From Motacilla alba alba (Eukaryota > Chordata > Aves > Passeriformes > Motacillidae): a stretch of 64,000 bases of DNA. Position numbers and translations under genes: made by a program. The stretch spans positions 30,160,115 through 30,224,114 of the forward strand of contig NC_052018.1 of the NCBI RefSeq assembly GCF_015832195.1, in the 5' to 3' direction. The notes below the pieces were generated by a model. That model had not been told where the DNA came from, ran no database searches, and was given only the letters and a program-made list of their open reading frames with translations. Positions 25,890 through 36,016 of the stretch are shown piece by piece. Within the stretch, counting starts at the first letter, position 1, and every line of letters starts with the position of its first letter.

Positions 25890-26150
25890 TTGCTCGTGGC
25901 TGTAGTGCTCAAGGTCTGTCCCAAAGGCCTCTTCAACTAAGGCAGTCCGAACCCCAGCCTCGCACATTGCATCAGCTGCTGAGAAATGAGCAGGTGCCCT
26001 ACGAGGTTATGCAGGCACATGAAGGGAGGGCACTTCAGCAGTACGGGTGGGGCTCTTGTGTTCTTCGGGAGCTGGAGCTGATTAGACAGCTCTGAGGTGG
26101 AGGAGAACAGAGCGCTGCGAGGGCTGTTGCTCCACCAGAGCAAAACAGAC
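25890..26150. other. GC- and CpG-richer block, unassigned
   Basis: About nine CpGs in 260 bases, richer than the flanks. A plus-strand frame open to 26095 crosses most of it (111 codons from 25760), but I see no recognisable domain, and the frame starts in low-complexity A-rich DNA. It could be a fragment of an unrecognised GC-rich repeat. No function is proposed. Confidence 0.3.
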
Positions 26151-26464
26151 GTGGATGGAAAAGATCATATTCTGCCAAAATAACTGTGAAAATGTCCTCA
26201 ACTGCTCCTAGATCTTTCTAGTTTTTTTCTCTGTTAATATTGGCTGGTATTTTTTTCTATTTCAGTCAGGCTAGGGTAGAAGGAGTGGTTTGGGTTTCTC
26301 TTCTTGCCCATTGCAACATTTATCTGGAGCACAGACTAGGTCATGCTTTGGTGTAGGCCGAAGCCCAAGCAGAACTTAATCTGACTGTGCCATAAAAACA
26401 ATAAAATGTTTCTGTTAAAATATCAGCAATAAAAAGAGGCCCAAGGATAGTCTCCAGCCTTTAT
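26151..26464. other. Unannotated DNA upstream of CR1
   Basis: Nothing recognisable. The 5' limit of the following CR1 may extend into the last part of this stretch. Confidence 0.5.
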
Positions 26465-27012
26465 TGGATGCTGGATAGTGACATAGTGACAAAGGATGAT
26501 GAGAAAATGGAGTTTCTTATTGCCTCATGTTTTAATAGCAAGACCAGTTACTCTCTGGATACCCACACCCCTGAGCTGAAAGAAGAGGGATGAGGAGCAC
26601 AGTTATACCTCCATAATCCAGGAGAAATTGTTAGTGACCTGCTACACCACTTAGCCTATGGGCCCTGCTGGCATACTCCTGAGGGTACTGAGGGAGCTGG
26701 CTAAAGTTCTCAGTGGGCCACTTTCCTTCATTTGTCAGCAGTCCTGGATAAGCAGAGAGATCTCAGCTGACTGGAAAAATGTGGATGTACATCAACATGA
26801 AGGGTTGGAAGGAGGATCTCAGTAACTACAGGCCTGTCAGTGACTTTGGTGCCAGAGAAGGGCATAGAGCAGACCTTCCTGAGTGCCATGGGGCAGTACA
26901 TGCAGGACAGCTGGGGGATCAGGGCCAGCCAGCCTTGGTTTAGGAAAGGCAGCTCCTTCTGTGACAAAGAGACCTGCTTAGTGGATGAGGGAAGGAATTG
27001 GATGTGTCTACC
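26465..27012 (+). mobile_element. CR1 LINE, reverse transcriptase part (5' segment, split by LTR)
   Basis: This is the upstream half of a CR1 copy. Recognisable blocks include 'agtgacaaaggatgatgag' near 26485, 'aatagcaagaccagttactc' near 26534 and 'gttagtgacctgctacacca' near 26630. Further on are 'gagggtactgagggagctgg' near 26681 and 'ctcagtaactacaggcctgt' near 26818 (the NYRPV block). It breaks off at 'gatgtgtctacc', exactly where an LTR begins, and resumes at 27657. Frameshifts and small deletions are present throughout. The 5' boundary is approximate. Confidence 0.9.
27009..27012. repeat. Target-site duplication, left copy (tacc)
   Basis: 'tacc' directly precedes the LTR and recurs exactly after it at 27657-27660. 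In an intact CR1 it would occur once, within the sequence encoding the VYLDF block. A 4-bp duplication is typical of gammaretrovirus-like integration. Confidence 0.85.
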
Positions 27013-27221
27013 TGTGCTGCGCTGTGTGTTCTCACGACTTCCCTCCGGGGGAGTCAGATTGCTGGCGGCTAGCTCCGACACAGCGTGCCACAGCAAGGGG
27101 GGCATTCCTCAGAACCTCAGCAGGATCGCCTCAGGAGGGGCACCTAGCTGGAGTTGGCAGGCGAGAAGCAGCTAAGGCGAGGCGGAGGAAAGAGGAACTC
27201 CGTCTGGGGGTGCAAACCAGA

Positions 27222-27227
27222 TTTATT
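27222..27227 (-). terminator. Poly(A) signal AATAAA of the nested LTR
   Basis: 'tttatt' on the plus strand reads AATAAA on the minus strand and is followed there by 'tctggtttg', a GU-rich context suitable for 3' processing. Its spacing from the TATA box supports the minus orientation of the LTR. Confidence 0.65.
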
Positions 27228-27300
27228 AACTCCCAACAGCGAGAGGTCTGGAACCCAGGGGGACCAGCTAGACAAAGCCGAGGAAAAAAGGTTACAAGGG

Positions 27301-27310
27301 TTTATAAAGG
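27301..27310 (-). promoter_or_regulatory. TATA box of the nested LTR
   Basis: The minus-strand reading 'cctttataaa' is a good TATA element. It lies about 75 bases upstream of the LTR poly(A) signal, the expected order in a retroviral LTR. Whether it is active is unknown. Confidence 0.6.
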
Positions 27311-27656
27311 GTAGTACAGGAAGGGGCATGGCTAGCAAGTCCAATGAGATGACAGAGGGGTGTGGCTGGAGTAAGATGGGCAAGGGATACAAACCAATGG
27401 GTATCTGGAATGGGGAGGGGCCCCTCACTCGACACTCCCTAGGGAACTTTCTGGAAGAGAGGGACAGGCTGATGAGTGACGGACAGGGAGTTGGGGAGGG
27501 GTTAGGGGAATGACACAGCAAGAAAGGGGGGTAACAGAACTTCTGGCTGGAAAAGGGAGCTTGGGCAGAACCAACCATGGGGGGGAAAACATACATAACT
27601 GGGAAATCACACACATAACTGGCAATATACAAGCAGAAGCAAAATGCACTGCAACA

Positions 27657-28447
27657 TACCTATACATAGTAAAGCCTTCAACAGTGTCCCCCACAGGATA
27701 CTCCTAGATAAGCTGGCAGCCCATGGATTGGTGGTGCACTCTTTACTGGCTATAAAACTGTCCGGATGGCTGGGCCCAGGGGAGTGGTGGTGAATGGAGT
27801 CACAGGCAGTTGTCACTATGGGCTCCCCAGGGCTCAGCATTGAGGCCAGTCCTGTTTAATGTCTCTATCAATGGGTGAGGGAATCAAGTGGGTTTGTGGC
27901 CAACACCAAGTTGGGTGGGAGTATTGATCTGATGGAGGGCAGGAAGGCTCTGCAGAGGGATCTGGAGAGGCTGGATCAATGGGCTGGGGCCAACAGTATG
28001 AGATTCAACAAGGCCAAGTGCTGGGTCCTGCCCTTGGGTCACAACAACCCTATGCAGTGCTACGTGCTGGGGGTACAGAGCGCTCAGTGGGAAAGGACCT
28101 GGGAGTGCTGATCAACAGCAGCTGGACACCAGCCAGCGTCTGCCCAGGTGGCCAAGAAGGCCAATGGCATCCTGGCCTGGATCAGCAATAGTGTGGCCAG
28201 CCAGACCCGGGAAGTGATTCTTCCCCTGTGCTTGACACTGGTAAGGCCATGCCTTGAGATGCTGAGGTGCTGTCTAGAGAAGGGCAGCAGAGCTGGTGAA
28301 GGGTCTGGCACACAAGTCCTGTGAGGGGTGGCTGAGGGAGCTGGGGATGTTTAGCCTGGAAAGGAGGAGGCTCAGGGGAGACTGTACCACTCCCAGTGAT
28401 CTTAAGGGTCTTTTCCAGCCTAAACAATTGGATGATTCTGTGATGTT
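27657..28447 (+). mobile_element. CR1 LINE, reverse transcriptase part to 3' end (3' segment)
   Basis: This continues the CR1 interrupted at 27012. It resumes with the duplicated 'tacc' and 'agtaaagccttcaacagtgt' (family SKAFDTV), then 'DKLAAHGL'. The catalytic region reads '[10 protein letters not shown]' near 27889-27919, where FADDT has become FVANT, so both catalytic aspartates are lost. '[14 protein letters not shown]' near 28011 and '[14 protein letters not shown]' near 28097 follow. A deletion near 28260-28290 shortens the ORF2 end. The 3' UTR ends at 'gatgattctgtgatg'. The copy is inactive but the best preserved in the window. Confidence 0.93.
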
Positions 28448-31400
28448 GTTGATTGACAGCATACAAGAAAGCCCGAAGAAAGACCGTATTGCAAATCTAC
28501 CATGTTTTTGCAGAGCCTCTGTAATTGTGAGGGGCCTAGACAGGAGAGTGGAGAACTGCTTACAAGCTTTCTGGAAAGCTTTGTCTGCTGTTGAGGAGGA
28601 AGGACCACAATTCTGAGGAGGCCCTTCTGTATTTCCCTACAGGGATTTACTGGTTTGCATCCTTTGTCTGGTGTATGACATCTACAGTGCAATGTAGGGC
28701 AGCTGACAAATCACAGATATTTTCTGTATTATTAACTTTGTAAAGCTATAAAGTTTGAAATTTCTGCAGAAAGGAGCAGAACATGCAGGATTGTTTTTTT
28801 CAGGATGCCCTCAGAAATGAAAGCCAGGCTTTTCATTTACATCTTGTAAATACTTTGGAAAGCTCCCTCTTTAAGCAGAGGGAAGCTCTGTGAGCATTGC
28901 TTGTGAAGCAATGTGAGCATTGCTTACCACGGAAGTATTTCTGTTCCTCCTGTATTCTCAAAACAGTTTATTTCCTGGCATCATTTTTTTGGTCACATGA
29001 GTCTGTGGAAAGATAACTTATCTTGATTATTTGCAACAAAATTACGCCATGCCACATGCTTCTTCAGGACCCAGTTGTCTGATTAAAAGTTTGTCATACT
29101 GAAATAGAATCAATTAGTAGCAGTACTGGTCTAAAAGAAGAGTTACTGGCTTATAAGCAATTTACTTTTCTCTTGTCTTTTCAGCTTGGATACCTGTGGA
29201 ATTAGTGACTCTTCTAGACAGGATTTCAAAACGGCTTCTGGGGAGAAAACTGCTTTCAGTTGGTCAGATGGTTCTGTCCTAAAACAATGGTGAAATGTTA
29301 CTATGTTACTGCAGTTTAAATTATTTTGCTTTTTAATACCTCAAACTTTTCTGCAGGTGATAGTGATGATAGCTTGCTTTTAAAATGTGAACAAGTTGTC
29401 CATCTTCATGAAGCAGACATTTAAGATTAGGGGAACAGCAACCCTGAATAAGTGCACAGAAAATCCCCATCCATTAGTAAGAGTGGCTAGGGAGGCATGA
29501 ATGAGAGAAAATATTTCACCTGGAATATTCATGCTATTCTGAATATTTTTAAGTCTTTCTATGCTAGCACCCAAAGCTACATTTCAGGTAGTATTTAAAG
29601 TGTAGGAATCTGCTGATTTATAAGATCAATGAAATTAAAAGACAAGCTGCACTGAAGTGACAGACTTGAAACAGTGTGACAACACTTGTTAACACAAAAG
29701 GGAAGCAAAATACAAAATTTTACCAAAAATAGTTTGGAAGTTTGGGAAATGTTGTGTAGTATTTGTTCTTCAAATGAAGCTTTGTGATATTTGAGCTGTG
29801 ATTCATAGATGACTTCTAAATCTTTTGATAGCAGTAGCAACCATGTTTTCGCTTAATGCATATGTTCAGATGGAGCAGATTTGAATTCTGAACTGGAAGG
29901 CAATTTAAAATGAAGTGTACCTTGAGTCCAGAATTGGACTTGCTGATGATCACATCTGTAACTGTGAGGATTTTAGGTTTGATGGAGGAGAGATAGCCTT
30001 CAGATACTGTAGGGATCTGCATGAAGTAAGGACCTGAACAAAAAAGCAGGCCATTTCTTTGGAGTTACCTGAAATGATGTGGGATATGCTGTGCTGTTCT
30101 TCTGTAATTTTCTTTCTGTCTGCTTACAAGGCACTTATCATCATTGCATTTTGCTTAGATTTAAAAATAGAAATAGTAATAGCAATGTGTAGGGGAGAGT
30201 TTTTATTACTTTTGGGAGAAACAGATTGTTTAGTTCATAGGTATGGGTTATATACAATAGATAAGGAGAGAAAAAATGGTATGATGTGTAATGCAACTCA
30301 AATATTCCCTTAAGGGTTATTTAGAAAGAATTTTGAATTTTCATTAAAGCAAATCTGTTTGTGAATATCATCTGATATTCAGGGATTTATTTTTTTTTTT
30401 TTTTAATCAAAGAAGACAGAAATGCCCACAAGCCAAAGTGTTTCAGAAGTCAGGCAGAAAAAATGACTGCATTTGGCTATGATGCCTTAGACCACATTTT
30501 GGTTTTACATTTTTGTACCTGGAGTCCTTGATATTTGGGCAGATATATCTGACAGGACTTACCGTGACCACGAGTACATATCCACAGTCTACAGCCCTCC
30601 TTAAAAAGGTCATTTTGGAAAAAGTTATATGGTAACAAAGCTTGATCTCAGGGGAAGGCTTGTACTACCACTACATGTATGTTGGTCAGGAAGCCTGTTC
30701 AAGAAGATTCGTTCGTGACTCTTTCCTGTAGGAGAAGGTTTTCCCTTCAGGGAGGGAACAGAGGCAGCTTGGCTTAATGGAGGGTTTTGTAGTACAGAAA
30801 AAATCTGTCCAGTGTGACTTTACTCCTTCTTAGCAGAGGAATGATGACCTCTCCTTCTGAATTTCCAGGGCAGTAAAGGAGATTAGAAGGTGTTCTGTGT
30901 GTTTGATACTGTCTGCATCTGATAATGTTTCCTAGGACCACAATATTTTCTTTGTATTATCTGAGAAAACCAGGAGATCTGTCTAGGTAGTAGAAAAGGA
31001 GAGAATGCCTCAGTAATTGCTCTGCTGCTTAGTGTCTAGGGGATTTTCTTAGGTTGCCTCTATCACCACCTTTCTGCCATGTCTTGATGTAATTTGATAT
31101 TTTAATTTTTTTTTTTTTACTTGGACCTTGCAGTTTCAGAGGGATAATTCAGTGAGTTTGACATGTAATGACAGAAGCCAGGAGAAATGCTTCTTAAAAA
31201 TAAAAAAAAACAGTTACTTTTTTTCTTAGACTGCAAGTACAAAAAATGAGCTAGTCATGTAATTGTCATCTGTTGTTTTCAGTGGTCAGAGTTAATGCTA
31301 TTCTGGGTGTTCTGACTCTTCATTTAGACCCATGTAATTTAATAAGTTATTTTCAAATGTAACTTCCACTACATTCCACTTCCACTACAACATTCCACTA

Positions 31401-32180
31401 TTTTTTTTTGTGCTAGGAACAGTTACAGGGAGAGTTGCAATGTCACTGCAATGTATTTTTATTATATAATTGAAATGTGCTTCATTCTGAACTGTTTTAC
31501 CATCACTTTTTTGTAGCAGAATTTCCACAGCATGTAATTTTATCCTTATACTGCGTTATCTATATTCTAGTTACTCACCCAATTAAGAGAAGTAGGAAAG
31601 AATACTGAGCCAATTAAATGAGCAAATTGACTGTTCTGAGGGTCCATTTAACAAGTTCTTTTACATCAAAACCTACAATATTAATCAGATGGAGAATTTC
31701 TTTGGTTCTGACAAAAACGACAGCCTGTTACATATCTATGCTGGAGACATACAGTGCTTTGTCAAAATACTGTTGCAGTTGACCAACAAAATATTCCAGT
31801 CCTCTGTGGACAAAAGAGCTAAGAAATTTACAAAAACATCTTTATAAACCACAATTATCTTTCTGAAGTGCAAGATAAGTATTATTTTTTAGGTTCAAAA
31901 TATCTGAGGAAGAGAACAGTTCAAAAGTGTTAAACCACTTTACCACCACCCTGTGGTAAAGAAATCAGTCGGTGCTTAAGAACAAAAAAAAAATAAATCT
32001 GTAGACAATTAGCATTTTTATTGCAATAAAAGCAATAGGCAATGTTTTATCAGCTTGTGACCAGTATCACAGAAATGACTCATTGATTACAGTGTTCTGG
32101 GTAAATAAGCACACTTTAAAAATTTTCATCTCAGTGTTAAATGCACATATAACTTTAAAATACAGTTTTAGTTTGCACTC
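28448..32180. other. Unannotated AT-rich DNA
   Basis: About 3.7 kb with no recognised gene or transposon. Minor features are a short hairpin and repeat of 'cattgctt'/'aagcaatg' at 28895-28925, a T-run near 30390-30404, and an imperfect 'ttccacta' repeat near 31367-31400. A 9-bp hairpin 'ctttaccac'/'gtggtaaag' lies at 31938-31961. All open frames are 106 codons or shorter, without domains. Confidence 0.55.
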
Positions 32181-32181
32181 C

Positions 32182-32262
32182 TGCCTCCATATTATTAGCA
32201 TTTAAAAGAAAAACTAATTAGTGCTTCCATATTTCTAGCATTTAAACCAAAAAACTAATTAG
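32182..32262. repeat. 40-bp imperfect tandem duplication
   Basis: Two adjacent units share 'tccatat', 'tagcatttaaa' and 'aaactaattagt' at a spacing of 40-42 bases (first near 32186, second near 32226). A few substitutions and a small insertion separate the copies, so the duplication is not recent. Confidence 0.85.
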
Positions 32263-33570
32263 TAATTCTAATTTAGTTATGTCTGTGTTAATAGGATTGT
32301 CACAAATATAAGTTATTTATCATCTATTGTGAGTATAAAGCATTGGAAGGACAAATAATAATTTAAACAATTACGTCTATTTTTACTCCATTGATTTGGT
32401 AACTTGGTATGCCTTTTATGAGCATCCTGAGTAAACTGTAGGTAGGTGAGAAATTAATTTCCTAAAATTCTGTCTTTTCTCATGGTGGTAATAGAAAGTC
32501 AGTATTTTACAGAGGCAGAGTGGATCTGTCATAGGTAAGTATGTAGTATTGCATAGAGGATGTTAAATGTAATTCCAAAGTGGTAGTGTAAATAATGACT
32601 ACAAATACATTTATTATATAAACTCCAGAAAAATCAGACAGGAAATATGAACTCAGTAATAGGCTGTCACTTTGAATCACATGATAAAATAAAGCAGAAT
32701 TGAAAATGTATTAGTAAAATAAATCAATGAAACTAAGTGTGTCTGGTGATATATTAAGTGTTGTGGAAACAAGATCTGAATTTGTGCTTTAAATTATAAG
32801 TAAACCCCAGCCTTCATATAGGAAGGGGAAATGTTCTGTAATGAAGTGATCATTTGCTAAATTCTGTTAGTTACTAAATCAAATTTGGTGCTTTCAAAGT
32901 ATTTCCAATTGGTGTGTTTCACATATATGTACAATACAAGCATGGAACTAATGCTGAAGCAAGAGAGCAGATCTGGAAAAGAAGTAAGATGAAGGAGATG
33001 TTTGCTATATAAGATTTGCAAATGTCAGTAGTTTTGCTTCCAACATCTTTGGAAGTCTTTGCAATATGTCCTTCTGCATTTCAGTGTTGTTATTTAGAAA
33101 TCTCTTCAAGTCATTGTACAGGCAAAAAAGCTTTAGCTTTGTTTAGTTCAGCTTGCTTTACTGAATTGCAGTATTCATATGAACAACCAAACACGCCATA
33201 AAACATGGCTAGAGAATTAAACCTGCATCATTCCTGCATCCATTTTAGCAAAGGATGATAATTATGTTGTTCAGAATGGCTGAAAGGCGAGACACAAAAT
33301 ACTGCTTGACTACCTCTGGAGGGTGGATGATTACATTGCATTACAAACTGTGATTTGAAGTGAGAGATTGCTGCTTTCCCTTCATTATGGATTTTTTTTG
33401 GTTTGAGTTTGAGGGGCTTAGTTCTGGCACATCTCAGAATTTTCCTTCTTTGTATTGATCCTGTATTGATTCTCAGCTTCCAGCTACAAGGAACCAGGTG
33501 AGCATTTCACCTGTCAGCATTTGCCTTTGTTACGAAAAGCTAGTGAAGTGATAGATTAAGTACCAGCAAT
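32263..33570. other. Unannotated AT-rich DNA
   Basis: Strongly AT-rich single-copy-looking sequence. No gene, RNA or transposon recognised. Confidence 0.55.
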
Positions 33571-33628
33571 CCTCTCCTCTCCTCTCCTCTCCTCTCCTCT
33601 CCTCTCCTCTCCTCTCCTCTCCTCTCCT
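33571..33628. repeat. (CCTCT)n microsatellite
   Basis: More than eleven uninterrupted copies of CCTCT, wholly pyrimidine on the plus strand. Such mirror-repeat pyrimidine tracts can form triplex (H-DNA) structures and are usually polymorphic. Confidence 0.97.
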
Positions 33629-35017
33629 GATTCCTGGCATAGACTGCAATTTCAAGCATGTGTGAGTGTGCCATTCACATCTTTGATTTGGGAAGCTGGT
33701 ATTCTGGAGTTGGGAGAAGCAGTCACTTTGTCACCATTTTTCATTACACTGATGGTATCTCAATAGGAGTTGCTAGAATTAACTCTGCTACTACTTTGGG
33801 ATTTCTGCCCAGATGGAGAAGTGTCCAGGGTGTATGGGGCTGGCTGAAGTGAAGCAGAGCTCAGAGGGGAAAAAATCCTCTCTTAACAGGTTACAGAATG
33901 AGAAATGACATTATCCAATTTTTTTTCCATTTTTTTTTTAGAGAAGTAAGCGACATACTTAGAATCAAACCAAGCCAAGATCTTAACCAGCAGATTTTAG
34001 TGATACCCTAGAGAGTGGGGTTCTGAAGGTACTCTAACATATAAGCAAGAAAGTGGATTTTTCTTCATTTTACTTTACAATATTCTGATGCAGTAAGCTT
34101 TCTATTTTCATGCTTGCTTCTTCACTTGATGATAAACTCTGCTACACAAAGTAATTTCTGTTGGTTTAGAACTTTGCATAGCCTTAAGCCGAAGCTACTG
34201 CTGATCCTACATTGTTAAAAATGTACCTTTAGAGCTGTTAAATTTCGTTAAGATATTTTGTTTGAGATTGTCAGCTTTTGGAAGAAATGTTTCAAGATTT
34301 TCTGGCTTTTGCTTCCTACAAATTCAAGAATGTTTTAAAAATGTAAGTTTTTAAGCTCAAGGTATGTACTTCACTTCTACTTATGCACTTCAGAGTGGTA
34401 TACTGTAATAGACAGATTTCATAGTATCGCACCATGTACATATTCAGAAAAAGTAAGTATTTGAAATTACATAATTAAAATTTAATCTGAAAGCAATATT
34501 CCTTTTAAGATACTGGCATGTTTTTTTGCAAGAAATGGAGAGTGCTTCAGCAGCTAACTAAGCCAATTATGTGGTATGCCCTTAGATCATATTGCATGCA
34601 ACATTAGCTTGGCACTTTGGCTACCAAAGCCATACATATTTTAAAATATTTGCCCCATTCTTCAGAAATTCACACAGTTTGTCATTATTGTGCTGCACAT
34701 GTGATCTGAATTCATGTTCTGCTTGCTTTTGTATGTGTGCTGTCATCCTCCAGCAAAGCAAGCAGCAATATTGGAGAACAGAGGAAAAAATTCCCATTGA
34801 CAGTATCTGTGCATAGAGCACTCTCCCATCTCCTGAGATGGTACTAGGTTTTTGGATTACACTGTTCTTCATTGTTCAATTGTCCAGCCATATGCACTGA
34901 GTTATTTTTATTCCTGTGGACTGTAACACCCTTATCAATAGAATGGAGATAATTCTATTTTTTAAAAGCATCTTGAAATCTGTCATCTGAAATAAGAGCC
35001 ATTTGAAATAGTGAATA
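33629..35017. other. Unannotated DNA
   Basis: Nothing recognisable. Short open frames at 33658-33852 and on both strands around 34600-34870 overlap or lack any domain and are treated as chance. Confidence 0.55.
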
Positions 35018-35112
35018 CCTTCCTTCCTGCCTTCCTTCCTGCCTTCCTTCCTGCCTTCCTACCTGCCTTCCTTCCTGCCTTCCTGCCTTCCTTCCTTCTT
35101 GCCTGCCTCCCT
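35018..35112. repeat. (CCTTCCTTCCTG)n-type pyrimidine-rich array
   Basis: A degenerate array of CCTTCCTTCCTG and CCTTCCTG units with few interruptions, decaying into 'gcctgcctccctcttgtcct'. It is pyrimidine-rich on the plus strand with a regularly spaced G. Confidence 0.95.
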
Positions 35113-35865
35113 CTTGTCCTTCTCAGTATGGTGAATTATCTATTATTGTCTTGTAGTATGTGGTCTATCTGAGTCTTTGTCTTCCCTCTGAGCATCTTGA
35201 TAAATCTTGAAAGGAATAATTTAAACTCTTTACAGCTGCTGAAATTTTAATAAGATTACTTGTTCTGATAATATACTTATCTTTCCCATCAGAGTATGTT
35301 TCAGGTAAATTTGATTGCCTCTTTAAGCTATGTGCACCTTGAGAAGTTATTTTAAAATAATTTAGATTTGTTTTGTACTATTGTAAGTCAAATGATTTTT
35401 TAAGCTTTAAGTATGGTGTGAGGCGACAAAAATTACAGACCATGGTAGCTTTTTTTCTTGATGTAGGTAATATTATACCAAATCTTGGGTTGATTCTGAT
35501 GTCAGAAGATTGTAGTTAGAGCTGGAATTTTTTGGTTGCCTTTTAAAGTTAAAAACATGGAAAAGATGCTGAATGTAAAAACTATTTTCAATTAAGCAGT
35601 TATGGCAAAACAGAAAAGCATTAAAATGGAAAATAAACCACTTTTCCACTGTCCTGCCCATTGAAGTGAAGACTTGCCAGACTTCCAGCATGCTGTGGGA
35701 TATGCCGCTCTGAGCAGTTTCTCTCCCTTGTTGGTAACTGTATGGTGGATGGTCCGTGGTTTTTTTTGAGGATAGCTGGCTGTCTCAGCTGCCAAAGAAT
35801 GAAAAAGCTCTCAGAAAAATACAGCACGTTAGACCAAATGCCTATTAACGTCATGCCACGTGAAG
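35113..35865. other. Unannotated AT-rich DNA
   Basis: No gene or repeat recognised until the CR1 tail at its right edge. Overlapping minus-strand frames near 35473-35854 are mutually inconsistent and not called. Confidence 0.55.
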
Positions 35866-36016
35866 TTCATGAAGTCTCCATCATTGAAGATAATCAAGAA
35901 CTTGATTGGACATGGTCCCAAGTGACCTGCTGTAGTAGACCATGCTTGAGCAGGGTGGGGTTGGACGAGGACCTCAAGCAGTACTTTGGAAGCTCAAGGA
36001 TTCTATGATTCTCTAA
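35866..36016 (+). mobile_element. CR1 LINE, 3'-end fragment
   Basis: About 150 bp of CR1 3' end. Readable blocks are 'gattggacatggtcccaagt' (family GACTGGACACGGTC), 'gacctgctgtagtagaccat', and 'gcttgagcagggtggggttg'. It ends at 'ggattctatgattct', the tail repeat unit. It is strongly 5'-truncated and non-coding. Confidence 0.9.

Larger units (their letters stand above)
27013..27656 (-). mobile_element. Solo LTR of an endogenous retrovirus, nested in CR1
   Basis: A 644-bp insertion bounded by TG...CA and by the exact duplication 'tacc'. It interrupts an otherwise continuous CR1 reading. Signals in LTR order appear on the minus strand: a U3 rich in C and T, a TATA box 'cctttataaa' (plus-strand 27301-27310), then AATAAA (27222-27227) followed by a T/G-rich stretch, and a GC-rich U5 down to the terminal CA. 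R would be only about 70 bases. There is no internal viral sequence, so this is a recombination-derived solo LTR. The 4-bp duplication suggests a class I (gamma-like) element. I do not assign a named family. Confidence 0.88.
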
